Source: Deltaproteobacteria bacterium (lineage in GTDB: Bacteria; Desulfobacterota; Desulfuromonadia; Desulfuromonadales; BM103). From it: a DNA stretch of 64,000 bases. The position numbers and the translations under genes are program-made. The stretch lies in contig VAUL01000003.1 of the NCBI GenBank assembly GCA_005774545.1, positions 62,001 to 126,000 on the forward strand, in the 5' to 3' direction. Shown here piece after piece: positions 38,661 through 51,511 of this stretch. The notes below the pieces were generated by a model, which saw nothing but the letters and a program-made list of their open reading frames with translations, made no database searches and had not been told where the DNA came from. Position 1 is the first letter of the stretch, and every line of letters starts with the position of its first letter.

Positions 38661-40994
38661 ATGGCGCCCTACTGGATCCTCGCCGCCTATGCGGCCGGGA
38701 TCGGCCTGTCCGCCTGCGCCCCTGCGCCGGCCGGCAGCTGGCCGTTGATCGCGGCCGGCCTGCTGGCCCTGCTCTGGCTCCCCCTGCACCGCTGCGGTCG
38801 AGCGGCGCCCCTGCTCTGCGCCGCCCTCGCCCTCGCCGGCTTTCTCCAGGCCCACCAGGCCCTGCAGCCGCCCTCCCGGGACGATCACATTGCCGCCCGG
38901 GCATCGGCCGGGATGATCGCGATGGAGGGGGTCGTTCAGCAGGCGGAACGGCTCTGGGACGGCAGTTCCCGGCTTGACGTCGCCATCGACCGGGCGGAAT
39001 CCACCGAAACCGAAGGGGTGGTCCGCCTCACCATCCGCTCCGGAGGGCCGGGAGCGGCCCCCGGCGACCGGGTCAGCTGGCGGGCAAAGCTGCGCCGGCC
39101 GCAACTGTTCGGCACCCCGGGGGAATTCGATTACCCCCGGCATCTCGCCGCGCGGGGGATCTACGTCACCTCCTACCTTGACCGGGAGACCGACCTGGCA
39201 CGCCTGTCCGCCCCGGAACCGGACGGCCGCTTCTGCGAGCGGCTGCGCGGGCAGATCGCCGCACGCATAGCGGAAGCCGTTCCCGGCGACGATGCCGGCC
39301 TGATGCAGACGCTGATCGTCGGAATCGGCGGCAGCATCTCCCCGGAGCGCCGGCAATTGCTGAGCGACGGCGGGCTCGCCCACCTCTTCTCCATCTCCGG
39401 CCTCCACTTCGGCATGCTCGCCATGCTCGTCTATGCCGCAAGCTGCCGGCTCTACGGCCACAGCGAACGGCTCCTGCTGTTCTGCCCGCCGCGACGCATC
39501 CTGCCGCTGCTGCTCCTGCTCCCCCTGTTTTTCTACCTGCTCATCTCCGGCAACGCCCCTCCGACCAGGCGCTCCTTCGGGATGATCGCCCTGGGGGCGC
39601 TGCTCTTCAGCAGCCACCGGCGCACACCGCCCCTCGCCCTGCTGTCCACGGTCGCCCTCGCCCTGCTCCTGATTTCCCCCCTGAGCCTGTTCGATCCGTC
39701 CTTTCAGCTCTCCTTTGCCGGAGTCGCCGGGCTGATGGTGTGGATGCCCGCCTGGCAGAAGCATCTCGACGGTTGCCCGCGCTGGCAGCAGATCTCCGGG
39801 GCGATGATGCTGACGACCGTCGCCGCCACCCTGGCGACCACCCCGCTGGTGCTGTGGCACTTTCACCAGATCGCGCCGGCAGGGCTGCTCGCCAACCTGC
39901 CGGCGGTCCCGCTGATCACCTGGGGAGCCGTACCGGCCGGGCTCGCCGGCGCGCTGCTGCTCCCCGTCAGCTCCGTTCTCGCCGAGTTCTGCTTCGGGGT
40001 CGCCGGCCGGCTGGTCGCGCTGACCGTGGCCCTGACCGAAGCATGCCTCGCCATCCCCGGCATGCAGGCCGTCACCCTGCACGTCACCTGGCTGGAGGGA
40101 CTCGGCGCCGCCTTGCTGGCGGCCGCCCTGCTGCCGAACCTGCAGCGCCGCCGCCGGCTGGTCCTGGCCGGCCTGGCGCTGCTGCTGATCCTGGCCCCCC
40201 TTCCCGCCGCCGACCGCATGAGAGTCGTGGCCCTGAGCGTCGGCCAGGGGGACGCCACCCTGCTCACCCTGGGGGGGCGCCACTACCTGATCGACGGCGG
40301 CGGCCTCACCGGGTCGAAGGTCGACATCGGCGAGCGCCTGGTCGGGCCGGCCCTCGGCCGGCTGGGCGTCCGCCGGCTGGCCGGGGTCATCCTCACCCAC
40401 GATCACCCCGATCATAGCGCGGGGCTGCCGTTCATCCTCGAACATTTCGAGGTTGACGGTTTCTGGTCCGCCCTCTCCGCGGCCGGTCTCGAGCCGGAAA
40501 TCGCCGCGATCCTCGCCAGGCGACGGATTCCGACCTGTTGCCTGACCGAGGGGTGGACCGGGGTGCTTGCCGACGGGGAGGTCACGTTCAGCCTGTTCGT
40601 CCCCCCGCAGGAGGCCGACGACCCGAATGACCGGTCGATCGTCGCCTACGCCGCCGCCGGCGGCAACGGCGTGCTGCTCCCCGGCGACCTCGCCGCCAGG
40701 GGATTCGACGAGCTCTGCGCTGCGGGCCTTCCGGAGCCGGTGACGCTGCTGAAACTCCCGCACCACGGCAGCAAGGGCTCCCGCCCGGAACGCTTTCTCG
40801 ACCGGCTGCAGCCGGCTCTTGCCTTCGTCTCCGCCGGCCGCGACAACCCCTACCGGCTGCCCCACCCTTTCAGCGTCGCCGCCTGCCGGCAGCGCCGGAT
40901 CCCTCTTTACCGCACCGACCTGCAGGGCACCCTGACCTTTACCGCCAGCGGTTCTTCATGGGAGGTCCGGGGCCCCTCGGGGGATATTCATTGA
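38661..40994 (+). CDS. comEC: DNA uptake channel protein ComEC/Rec2
   Basis: 777-aa polytopic membrane protein. N-terminal membrane helices, an OB-like soluble domain (about 90-200), and the Competence domain with many helices (FSISGLHFGMLAMLVYAAS, SGNAPPTRRSFGMIALGALL, FQLSFAGVAGLMVW). A C-terminal metallo-beta-lactamase-like domain carries LSVGQGDATLL, LTHDHPDHSAGL and KLPHHGSKGS. ComEC carries single-stranded DNA across the inner membrane during transformation. The full three-domain layout and normal length suggest function. ATG 38661 is close behind the preceding gene and the ribosome site is weak, which suggests coupled translation. Confidence 0.94.
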   Translation: MAPYWILAAYAAGIGLSACAPAPAGSWPLIAAGLLALLWLPLHRCGRAAPLLCAALALAGFLQAHQALQPPSRDDHIAARASAGMIAMEGVVQQAERLWDGSSRLDVAIDRAESTETEGVVRLTIRSGGPGAAPGDRVSWRAKLRRPQLFGTPGEFDYPRHLAARGIYVTSYLDRETDLARLSAPEPDGRFCERLRGQIAARIAEAVPGDDAGLMQTLIVGIGGSISPERRQLLSDGGLAHLFSISGLHFGMLAMLVYAASCRLYGHSERLLLFCPPRRILPLLLLLPLFFYLLISGNAPPTRRSFGMIALGALLFSSHRRTPPLALLSTVALALLLISPLSLFDPSFQLSFAGVAGLMVWMPAWQKHLDGCPRWQQISGAMMLTTVAATLATTPLVLWHFHQIAPAGLLANLPAVPLITWGAVPAGLAGALLLPVSSVLAEFCFGVAGRLVALTVALTEACLAIPGMQAVTLHVTWLEGLGAALLAAALLPNLQRRRRLVLAGLALLLILAPLPAADRMRVVALSVGQGDATLLTLGGRHYLIDGGGLTGSKVDIGERLVGPALGRLGVRRLAGVILTHDHPDHSAGLPFILEHFEVDGFWSALSAAGLEPEIAAILARRRIPTCCLTEGWTGVLADGEVTFSLFVPPQEADDPNDRSIVAYAAAGGNGVLLPGDLAARGFDELCAAGLPEPVTLLKLPHHGSKGSRPERFLDRLQPALAFVSAGRDNPYRLPHPFSVAACRQRRIPLYRTDLQGTLTFTASGSSWEVRGPSGDIH

Positions 40995-41097
40995 CGGTTT
41001 TCCGCGCATCTGCTAGTTTGTGAAGCCAGATTGACTGGTTAACACCCGAGGCAGCCGGAATCCGGCCGGCCGACGATCTGCGTGGAGTGCCGCGAGC

Positions 41098-42483
41098 ATG
41101 ACCAGACCAACCGTCCTGGTAGTGGACGACGAAGCGTTCTTCCGGCGCCTCTTCAGCGATATCCTCGCCGAAGAGGGGAGCTACCAGATTGAAGTCGCCG
41201 AGTCCGGGGAAGAGGCGCTGGCCCGCCTTGCCCGGGGCGGCGTCGACATCCTGATCACCGACATGGTCATGCCCGGCATCTGCGGCCTCGATCTGGTCAG
41301 GCGCGCCCGGGCGCTCGACAATCCTCCCGAAGTGATCCTCGCCACCGGCAACGCGACCGTGGAGTCGGCCATTCAGGCGCTGAAGAACGGCGCCCGCGAT
41401 TATCTCCTCAAGCCATGCAACCCCGAGCAGCTGCGGCATCTCATCCGCACCTGTCTCGAGCAGCGGCGCCTGCTCGACGAGAACTCGCTGCTGCGCAGCC
41501 AGATCCGTCTTTACCAGCAGGGGCAGCAGCTCTCGTCCCAGCTGGACGTCGACAACCTCCTGCAAGAGGCCCTGCAGCTGCTCCGCCATGAAACCGGCGC
41601 GCCATCGCGCGGCCTGGCCTTCTTCGCCGGACCGGACGGGGTCAGCCGCATCGTCGGCGGCAGCGACGGCGATCTCGGCGAAGAGCCGGCCAAAAGCCTT
41701 GCCGATGCACTGTTCCCGCATATCAACACCATCGGCAAGGGCGAACTGCTCGACGCGTCACGGCTGGCTCTTGCCGAGGGAGGGCCGGACGACATCCGGC
41801 AGCTATGGCTCTTCCCGCTGCAGGCCGACAGCGGCGTTCTCGGCACCCTCGTGCTGTTCAACCCGGAAGGGCAGTCCTTTCCGGCCCCTTTCCCGCACGA
41901 CCGGCTGCTGTTCCTGGCCGAACAGGCCGCCCTCGGCTTCCGGAACGCCTGCCAGTACCAGGGCGCGCGGGAGCTGATCTATACCGACGACCTCACCGGC
42001 CTGTACAACCATCGCTACCTGCAGATCGCCCTCGAGCAGGAGATCCGCCGCGCCGAACGCTACGGGCTGGACTTCTCGCTGGCTTTCATCGACCTGGATC
42101 TCTTCAAGAGCATCAACGACACCCACGGCCACCTGATCGGCAGCAGCGTCCTGCGTGAGGTCGGCGAACAGCTCCGCCGCTGCGTGCGTGATGCCGACAT
42201 GCTGTTCCGCTACGGCGGCGACGAATTCACCGCTCTTCTGGTCGAAACCGACAATCGCGGCGCGAAGGTGGTCGCCGAGCGGATCCGCCGGACGATCGAA
42301 GAACACGTCTACGATGCCGGCCAGGGGAAGACCTGCCGGCTCACGGCCACGGTCGGGCACGCCACCTACCCGGTGCACGCCAGGACCAAACAGGAACTGA
42401 TCGACCTTGCGGATCGCGCCATGTACGAGGGGAAGCAATCCCGCAACGTGATCCGCGGCGCGGCGGAGCTCAAACCGGGCTGA
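41098..42483 (+). CDS. Response regulator diguanylate cyclase (REC-GAF-GGDEF)
   Basis: 461 aa. Receiver (VLVVDDEAFFRRLF, phospho-Asp in ILITDMVMPGICG, Lys in YLLKPCNP), a GAF-like domain (about 150-290) and a GGDEF domain. The active site RYGGDEF is intact, and the inhibitory site RDAD lies five residues before it, so it should make c-di-GMP and be product-inhibited. TDDLTGLYNHRYL and FKSINDTHGHLIGS are the usual substrate/metal blocks. The likely output is control of motility or biofilm, downstream of an unknown kinase. It is a single gene between comEC (103-base gap) and a terminator. ATG 41098 has GTGGAG upstream. Confidence 0.93.
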   Translation: MTRPTVLVVDDEAFFRRLFSDILAEEGSYQIEVAESGEEALARLARGGVDILITDMVMPGICGLDLVRRARALDNPPEVILATGNATVESAIQALKNGARDYLLKPCNPEQLRHLIRTCLEQRRLLDENSLLRSQIRLYQQGQQLSSQLDVDNLLQEALQLLRHETGAPSRGLAFFAGPDGVSRIVGGSDGDLGEEPAKSLADALFPHINTIGKGELLDASRLALAEGGPDDIRQLWLFPLQADSGVLGTLVLFNPEGQSFPAPFPHDRLLFLAEQAALGFRNACQYQGARELIYTDDLTGLYNHRYLQIALEQEIRRAERYGLDFSLAFIDLDLFKSINDTHGHLIGSSVLREVGEQLRRCVRDADMLFRYGGDEFTALLVETDNRGAKVVAERIRRTIEEHVYDAGQGKTCRLTATVGHATYPVHARTKQELIDLADRAMYEGKQSRNVIRGAAELKPG

Positions 42484-42523
42484 TTCCCCGACGACGTTGA
42501 CGCCCCCCTGGGAATTGGGTAAA

Positions 42524-42548
42524 AAAACCCCGGCATGGACGGGGTTTT
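42524..42548 (+). terminator. Terminator after diguanylate cyclase
   Basis: AAAACCCCG-N7-CGGGGTTTT, a 9-bp perfect stem followed by TTTT and a T-rich run. It is palindromic and so could act in both directions; it lies just before hisS. Confidence 0.75.
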
Positions 42549-42578
42549 CATTTTTATCGGAAATGGAGTAGCGAGCAC

Positions 42579-43835
42579 GTGAGCATTACCGGCATCAAGG
42601 GGATGAACGACATCCTGCCCGGCGAGGTCGAAGCCTGGCAGTACCTGGAAGCGAGCGCCCGGCGGGTATTCAGCGCCTTCGGCTACCGGGAAATCAGGGT
42701 CCCGGTCCTGGAAAAGACCGAGCTTTTCTGCCGGTCCATCGGCGAGACCACCGATATCGTCGAAAAGGAGATGTACACCTTCACCGACAAAGGCGGCACC
42801 TCCATGACCATGCGCCCCGAAGGGACCGCTCCGGTCATGCGCGCCTTCATCGAGCACAAGCTCTACAGCCTCGACCCGGTCAACAAGCTTTACTACATCG
42901 GGCCGATGTTCCGCCACGAGCGCCCCCAGAAAGGGCGCTACCGCCAGTTTCACCAGATCGGCGCCGAAGTCATCGGCCTCGACGACCCGAAAATCGATGC
43001 CCAGGTGCTGGCGATGCTCAGCCACTTTTTCCAGACCGTCGGGATCAGCGGGGTCAGCCTGCAGATCAACTCCCTCGGCTGCCCGGAATGCCGGCCGGCC
43101 TACCGCCAGGCCCTGCTGGCCTTCCTGCAGGCGCGGCTCGGCAGCCTGTGCGCCGACTGCCAGCGCCGCGCCGTCACCAATCCGTTGCGGGCCCTGGACT
43201 GCAAGGTTCCCGGCTGCGTCGAGGCCACCGCCGGCGCACCGGCGGTCATCGACCATCTCTGTCCCGGCTGTGACCTCCACTTCGAGGCGGTTCGCGGCCA
43301 CCTGGCCGACCTTGAGGTGCCATTCGCGGTCAACCCGCGCATGGTCCGGGGCCTCGACTACTACACCAAAACCACCTTCGAGATGGTCACCGACCGGCTC
43401 GGCGCCCAGAGCGCCGTGGCCGCCGGCGGCCGCTACGACCGCCTGGTCGCCGACCTCGGCGGCCCACCCCTGCCGGGGATCGGCTTCGCCATGGGGGAAG
43501 AGCGCCTGGCCCTGCTGCTCGGCAGCCGCGAGGAGGCAACGCCCCGCCCCGCCCTCTTCATCGCCACCCTTGGCAGCGATGCCGAACGGTTCGGCTTCCG
43601 GCTTCTGACCCGCCTGCAGCGAAAGGGAACCTATGCGGAGATGGAATACGCCGGAAAGAGCCTCAAGGCCCAGCTGCGCCGCGCCGACAAGCTCGGCGCC
43701 CTGCAGGTGCTGATCCTCGGCGGCGACGAACTGGCCCGCGGCGTCGCCCAGCTGCGCGACATGGTGGCGGGAACCCAGGAGGAAGTGCCGCTTGCCGAAC
43801 TCGATGCCCGGTTCGGGCTGGCGGTTTGCGATTGA
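42579..43835 (+). CDS. hisS: Histidyl-tRNA synthetase
   Basis: 418 aa, typical length. Class II synthetase: motif 1 region near the N-terminus (IKGMNDILPGEVEAWQYLE), motif 2 MFRHERPQKGRYRQFHQIGA, the His-specific loops MVRGLDYYTKTTFE, and motif 3 GFAMGEERLALLL; a C-terminal anticodon-binding domain follows. A Cys-rich insert (CPECRPAYR, CADCQRR, CPGCDLH) gives six Cys in CxxC pairs, as in many bacterial HisRS of this lineage, and may bind zinc. The start is GTG 42579 behind GGAGTAGCGAGCAC. The aspS promoter begins at its stop codon. Confidence 0.97.
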   Translation: MSITGIKGMNDILPGEVEAWQYLEASARRVFSAFGYREIRVPVLEKTELFCRSIGETTDIVEKEMYTFTDKGGTSMTMRPEGTAPVMRAFIEHKLYSLDPVNKLYYIGPMFRHERPQKGRYRQFHQIGAEVIGLDDPKIDAQVLAMLSHFFQTVGISGVSLQINSLGCPECRPAYRQALLAFLQARLGSLCADCQRRAVTNPLRALDCKVPGCVEATAGAPAVIDHLCPGCDLHFEAVRGHLADLEVPFAVNPRMVRGLDYYTKTTFEMVTDRLGAQSAVAAGGRYDRLVADLGGPPLPGIGFAMGEERLALLLGSREEATPRPALFIATLGSDAERFGFRLLTRLQRKGTYAEMEYAGKSLKAQLRRADKLGALQVLILGGDELARGVAQLRDMVAGTQEEVPLAELDARFGLAVCD

Positions 43836-43861
43836 CGCTTTGACAGACCGCTCTATATAAT
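43832..43861 (+). promoter_or_regulatory. aspS promoter
   Basis: TTGACG (43832-43837) and a perfect TATAAT (43856-43861) with 18-base spacing, 58 bases before the aspS start. The -35 overlaps the hisS stop codon. Confidence 0.65.
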
Positions 43862-43918
43862 GATCAACCCGCTTCGGTTTGCACCGCCGGGCGCATCATA
43901 TTTCGAAGGAGTCCCCCC

Positions 43919-45712
43919 TTGAGCGATACTCTCGGCACCTGGAAACGCACCCATTTCTGCGGCGACCTGCGCAAGGACCACATCGGCCAGGAGATCACCC
44001 TGATGGGCTGGGTTCTGCGCCGCCGCGACCACGGCGGGCTGATCTTCATCGACCTGCGCGACCGCTCCGGCCTCGCCCAGCTGACCTTCGACCCGGACCT
44101 GTGCGCCGGCGCCCACCAGGTTGCCGAAGGCGCCCGCAACGAATTCGTCCTGGCCGTCAGGGGGAAGGTCATTCCCCGTCCGGCCGGAACGGTCAACCCG
44201 AACATGAAGACGGGCGAGGTCGAAATCCAGGTCACCGAGTGCAAGCTGCTCAACCGCTCGAAGCCGCTCCCCTTCACCCTGGACGAGTACAGCGAAGTCG
44301 CCGAGAACATCCGCCTCAAGTACCGCTATCTCGACCTGCGCCGGCCGCAACTGCAGCACAACCTGATCCTGCGCCACCAGGTCTCCCAGGTCACCCGCCA
44401 GTACCTGACCGAAAACGGCTTCCTTGAACTGGAGACGCCGTTCCTGACCAAGTCCACCCCGGAAGGGGCGCGCGACTTCCTGGTGCCGTCGCGCATCAAC
44501 CTCGGCACCTTCTACGCGCTCCCCCAGTCGCCGCAGATCTTCAAGCAGATCCTGATGATCTCCGGCTTCGACCGCTACTTCCAGGTGGTGCGTTGCTTCC
44601 GTGACGAGGACCTGCGCGCCGACCGCCAGCCGGAATTTACCCAGATCGACTGCGAACTCTCCTTCGTCGACCGCGACGACGTGGTGCGCGTCATGGAGGG
44701 GCTGATCGCCCGGATCTTCAAGGAAGCCAAGGGGATCGACGTCGAACTGCCGATGCAGCGCATGACCTACGCCGAGGCGATCCGTCGGTTCGGGGTCGAC
44801 AACCCCGACCTGCGCTTCAGCCTGGAACTGGTCGAACTGTCCGACCTGGTGAAGAACGCCGGCTTCAAGGTCTTCGCCGACGTCTGCAGCGGCGGCGGCA
44901 TCGTCAAGGGGCTCAACGCCAAGGGGTGCGCCCGCTTCTCGCGCAAGGAGATCGACGAACTGACCCAGTTCGTCGCCATCTACGGCGCCAAAGGACTCGC
45001 CTATGTCAAGATCGAGAACGGCGAGTGGCACTCCCCCATCGCCAAGTTCTTCACCGCCGAGGAAATCAAGGCGATGAACCAGGCGTTCGGCGCCGAGGAA
45101 GGCGACCTGCTGCTGTTCGTCGCCGACAAGCCGAAGGTGGTCAACGACTCCCTCGGCCGCCTGCGCAATCACCTGGCCAGGCTGCTCGGCCTGACCGACA
45201 AGGAGACCTTCCGCTTCGTCTGGATCACCGACTTCCCGCTGTTCGAGTGGGACGAGGACGACAAGCGCTGGTGCGCCGTCCATCACCCGTTCACCGCGCC
45301 GATGGACGAGGATGTCGACCTGGTGGAGAGCGACCCCGGCCGTTGCCGCGCCAAGGCCTACGACCTGGTGCTCAACGGCAACGAGATCGGCGGCGGCAGC
45401 ATCCGAATCCACCAGCAGCAGGTGCAGGCGCTGATGTTCCGCATGCTCGGGCTCACCGAGGAAGAGGCAAAGGCCAAGTTCGGCTTCCTGCTCGACGCGC
45501 TGGAGTACGGCACCCCGCCGCACGGCGGGATCGCGTTCGGCATGGACCGGCTGATCATGCTCCTGACCGGCTCCGATTCGATCCGCGACGTCATCGCCTT
45601 CCCGAAGACTCAGAAGGGGGCCTGCCTGATGTCCGAAGCACCCAATGCCGTCGACGACAAGCAACTGCGCGAACTGGGAATCCGGCTCGCCGCGGCGGCC
45701 AAGCCATCCTGA
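43919..45712 (+). CDS. aspS: Aspartyl-tRNA synthetase
   Basis: 597 aa, the bacterial-type length with a GAD insertion. N-terminal OB anticodon domain ([19 protein letters not shown]), class II core with motif 2 [19 protein letters not shown], and motif 3 [15 protein letters not shown]. The end [14 protein letters not shown] is a family signature. The start is TTG 43919 with GAAGGAGTCCCCCC before it; no better ATG exists and the protein is complete from here. Whether it is discriminating or non-discriminating (Asn-tRNA route) cannot be told from this window; gatCAB is not here. Confidence 0.97.
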   Translation: MSDTLGTWKRTHFCGDLRKDHIGQEITLMGWVLRRRDHGGLIFIDLRDRSGLAQLTFDPDLCAGAHQVAEGARNEFVLAVRGKVIPRPAGTVNPNMKTGEVEIQVTECKLLNRSKPLPFTLDEYSEVAENIRLKYRYLDLRRPQLQHNLILRHQVSQVTRQYLTENGFLELETPFLTKSTPEGARDFLVPSRINLGTFYALPQSPQIFKQILMISGFDRYFQVVRCFRDEDLRADRQPEFTQIDCELSFVDRDDVVRVMEGLIARIFKEAKGIDVELPMQRMTYAEAIRRFGVDNPDLRFSLELVELSDLVKNAGFKVFADVCSGGGIVKGLNAKGCARFSRKEIDELTQFVAIYGAKGLAYVKIENGEWHSPIAKFFTAEEIKAMNQAFGAEEGDLLLFVADKPKVVNDSLGRLRNHLARLLGLTDKETFRFVWITDFPLFEWDEDDKRWCAVHHPFTAPMDEDVDLVESDPGRCRAKAYDLVLNGNEIGGGSIRIHQQQVQALMFRMLGLTEEEAKAKFGFLLDALEYGTPPHGGIAFGMDRLIMLLTGSDSIRDVIAFPKTQKGACLMSEAPNAVDDKQLRELGIRLAAAAKPS

Positions 45713-45720
45713 CGCCCTGC

Positions 45721-45742
45721 CCCGGGAACCCCGGTTCCCGGG
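45721..45742 (+). terminator. GC hairpin after aspS
   Basis: CCCGGGAACC-CC-GGTTCCCGGG hairpin, 9 bases after the aspS stop, followed by GCAAGACTTTT. The T run is short and displaced, so termination may be partial, with read-through into the LysM gene. Confidence 0.45.
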
Positions 45743-45758
45743 CAAGACTTTTAAAGCG

Positions 45759-46463
45759 ATGCCATTTCGCTGCCTGTTCATTCTCGGTGTCGTTCTTCTG
45801 CTCGCGGCATGCGCCAGGCCGCCGCACCTGGAACTCGACGCCACGGAGTACCTGGTCGCCCGCGCCTACGGGCATCAGGCATCCGTTTACGCCACCGACG
45901 AATACCAGGCAGCCTTCGCAGCCCTCGAGGACGGCCGGCGACTGATCGCCGGCCGCGACTATGCCGCCGCCCGGGCGGCTCTCGCCTTCTCCAGGCAGCA
46001 CGCTCTGCGCGCGTACGATCTGGCGGTTGCCGCCAAGACACGCGAAGCCGAAGAGGAGGCCCGCCTCAAGGCCGAAGAGGAGGCCCGCCTCAAGGCCGAA
46101 GAGGAAGCCCGCCTCAAGGCCGAGGCGGAGCGCCGCCGTGCCGAGGAGGCCCGGCGCAAGGCCGAAGAAGCCCGCAAAAACGCCGAGGCGCGGATGCTCA
46201 CGGAATACCGGGTGGGGAGCAACGATACCCTGGCGAGCATCGCCGCCCTGATCGGCGTCTACGGCGACCCCCTGCTCTGGCCGCTGCTCTACCAGGCCAA
46301 CCGCGACCAGATCAAGGATCCCCAGCACATCTACGTCGGCCAGACCCTCAAGATCCCCCGCGGCCTGCCGGCCGGCGACTTCGACGCGGCCCGCGCCAAG
46401 GCCCGCGAGGCCGGACTGTTCGGCATCCCCCAAAACGGCGTCAAATCGCCGGCCTCCCATTAG
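45759..46463 (+). CDS. LysM-domain lipoprotein
   Basis: 234 aa. Lipobox after a short hydrophobic stretch (LGVVLLLAAC, Cys18). A helical region (about 25-90, DUF4398-like tandem helices) is followed by a highly charged coiled coil with three exact copies of EEARLKAE and further KAEEARK units. A C-terminal LysM domain (EYRVGSNDTLASIAALIGVY ... YVGQTLKIPR) should bind peptidoglycan. The likely role is an envelope-tethering or cell-wall-associated lipoprotein. ATG 45759 has only a weak AAAG upstream; the longer in-frame extension overlaps aspS and lacks the signal sequence, so it is rejected. Confidence 0.82.
   Translation: MPFRCLFILGVVLLLAACARPPHLELDATEYLVARAYGHQASVYATDEYQAAFAALEDGRRLIAGRDYAAARAALAFSRQHALRAYDLAVAAKTREAEEEARLKAEEEARLKAEEEARLKAEAERRRAEEARRKAEEARKNAEARMLTEYRVGSNDTLASIAALIGVYGDPLLWPLLYQANRDQIKDPQHIYVGQTLKIPRGLPAGDFDAARAKAREAGLFGIPQNGVKSPASH
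46047..46118 (+). repeat. Three 24-bp tandem repeats in LysM lipoprotein
   Basis: Units start at 46047, 46071 and 46095. They encode the coiled-coil octad AEEEARLK and are nearly exact at DNA level (one G-to-A change in the third). Confidence 0.9.
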
Positions 46464-46527
46464 AATCAGGTTCTCCGCCGCACCCCGGATGTAGCCGCAG
46501 ACCTTCCGGCGGCGCGTAAATTCTCCC

Positions 46528-49945
<3,418 letters not shown>

Positions 49946-49969
49946 GCGATAACGCAACCCCGGTCGAGA

Positions 49970-50001
49970 GAAGGGCAATGGCGACATTGCCCTTCTTTAT
50001 T
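49970..50001 (+). terminator. Terminator after mdh
   Basis: GAAGGGCAATG-GCGA-CATTGCCCTTC, 11-bp perfect stem, followed by TTTATT. The gap to korD (to 50151) also holds one GTATAC (50029-50034). Confidence 0.85.
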
Positions 50002-50151
50002 ATGCCCTGCCGGCAGACGAAAAAAATCGTATACAAAACCATTTTTTGCTATGGCATGGGAACAACGTTTGTGCTAACGTTTCGTCGTTTTTCCGCTAAC
50101 TTCAGCCCATCGGAAAAGTTTCAGCCAAATTAAAAAAAGGAGACAACCGGA

Positions 50152-50343
50152 ATGAGCAGTGCCAGACTCGAAGTGATCGAACGCAACTGCAAGGGGTGCA
50201 GCATTTGCGTCGAGTTCTGCCCGAAAAACGTCCTGGAAATGGACATGTTCCTGGTCAAGGTCGCCCGCCCCGAGGACTGCATCAAGTGCATGCAGTGCGA
50301 GCTGCTTTGCCCCGACTTCGCCATCAAGGTCCACGACGCCTGA
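50152..50343 (+). CDS. korD: 2-oxoglutarate:ferredoxin oxidoreductase, delta (ferredoxin) subunit
   Basis: 63 aa with two [4Fe-4S] motifs: CKGCSICVEFCP and CIKCMQCELLCP. It passes electrons from the KorAB catalytic pair to ferredoxin. AAAAAAAGGAGACAACCGGA precedes ATG 50152. It is first in the korDABC order typical of this lineage. Confidence 0.96.
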   Translation: MSSARLEVIERNCKGCSICVEFCPKNVLEMDMFLVKVARPEDCIKCMQCELLCPDFAIKVHDA

Positions 50344-50377
50344 CAACCCATCCATTTCCCATACAAGGAGAGTGAAC

Positions 50378-51511
50378 GTGGCTAAAAAAGTTGCTCTGTT
50401 GCAGGGGAACCAGGCCTGTGCCGCCGGCGCGATCTATGCCGGCGCCAAGTTCTTCGCAGGCTACCCCATCACCCCGTCGACCGAGGTCGCCGAGGAACTG
50501 TCCAATGAACTGCCGAAGGTCGGCGGTTCGTTCATCCAGATGGAAGACGAGATCGCCGCCATGGCTGCTGTTATCGGCGGCTCGCTGACCGGCGCCAAGT
50601 CGATCACCGCGACCTCCGGCCCGGGCGTCTCGCTGAAGCAGGAACTGATCGGCTATGCCTGCATCGCCGAAGTCCCCTGCGTCATCATCAACGTCATGCG
50701 CGGCGGCCCCTCGACCGGGATGCCGACCGGCCCCGGCCAGTCCGACGTCATGCAGGCCATGTGGGGGACCCACGGCGACCACGCCGCCATCGCCCTGGTG
50801 CCGAGCACCGTCCAGGAGATCTTCACCGAGACCGTGCGCGCCTTCAACCTGGCCGAAAAGTACCGCATGCCGGTGCAGGTCCTGTTCGACGAGATCGTCG
50901 GTCACATGCGCGAGCGCATCGAGTTCCCCGAGCCGGGCGAACTCGAGGTCATCGACCGCGCCGCTCCGACCGTCGGCCCGGCCGAGTACAAGCCGTACGA
51001 CGCCACCAAGGGTCAGGTTCCGCCGCTGGCCGCCTTCGGCTCCGGCTACAAGTTCCACGTCACCGGCCTGAACAAGGCCGCCGACGGCTTCCCGACCACC
51101 AAGGCCGAGTACGTCGACGCCGAGGAGCGCCGCCAGATCAACAAGGTCAAGGACAACGCCGACGACATCGTCAAGTTCGAAGAGTACCTGACCGAAGACG
51201 CCGAAGTCGTCATCTGGGCCTACGGCTCCACCGCCCGTTCCGCCCGCTATGCGGTCAACGAACTGCGCAAGGAAGGGGTCAAGGTCGGCCTGTTCCGTCC
51301 GCTCACCATCTGGCCGTTCCCGGAGAAGCGCACCTTTGAACTTGCCAAGCAGTGCAAGGCGATCGTCGTCGCCGAGATGAACCTCGGTCAGATGGTCCTC
51401 GAAGTCGAACGTGTCGCCAAGGGTAACTGCGTGGTGGTCCATGAAGGCCGCGTCGACGGCGAGCCCATCAATCCGGGCCAGATTGCTGCCAAAGTGAAGG
51501 AGGTCCTGTAA
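50378..51511 (+). CDS. korA: 2-oxoglutarate:ferredoxin oxidoreductase, alpha subunit
   Basis: 377 aa. With KorB converts 2-oxoglutarate + CoA to succinyl-CoA + CO2, reducing ferredoxin. Contains the pyrimidine-binding domain (ACAAGAIYAGAKFFAGYPIT, then GYPITPSTEVAEEL) and the second domain with VVAEMNLGQMVLEVERV. Start GTG 50378 is preferred (GGAG 7 bases upstream); GTG 50372 is an alternative. The TAA stop overlaps the korB ATG by one base, so translation is coupled. Confidence 0.97.
   Translation: MAKKVALLQGNQACAAGAIYAGAKFFAGYPITPSTEVAEELSNELPKVGGSFIQMEDEIAAMAAVIGGSLTGAKSITATSGPGVSLKQELIGYACIAEVPCVIINVMRGGPSTGMPTGPGQSDVMQAMWGTHGDHAAIALVPSTVQEIFTETVRAFNLAEKYRMPVQVLFDEIVGHMRERIEFPEPGELEVIDRAAPTVGPAEYKPYDATKGQVPPLAAFGSGYKFHVTGLNKAADGFPTTKAEYVDAEERRQINKVKDNADDIVKFEEYLTEDAEVVIWAYGSTARSARYAVNELRKEGVKVGLFRPLTIWPFPEKRTFELAKQCKAIVVAEMNLGQMVLEVERVAKGNCVVVHEGRVDGEPINPGQIAAKVKEVL

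Noticed and set aside
43840-43861. TTGACA at 43840 as the -35 of the aspS promoter
   Set aside because: It is only 10 bases from TATAAT; the TTGACG at 43832 has an 18-base spacing and was used instead.
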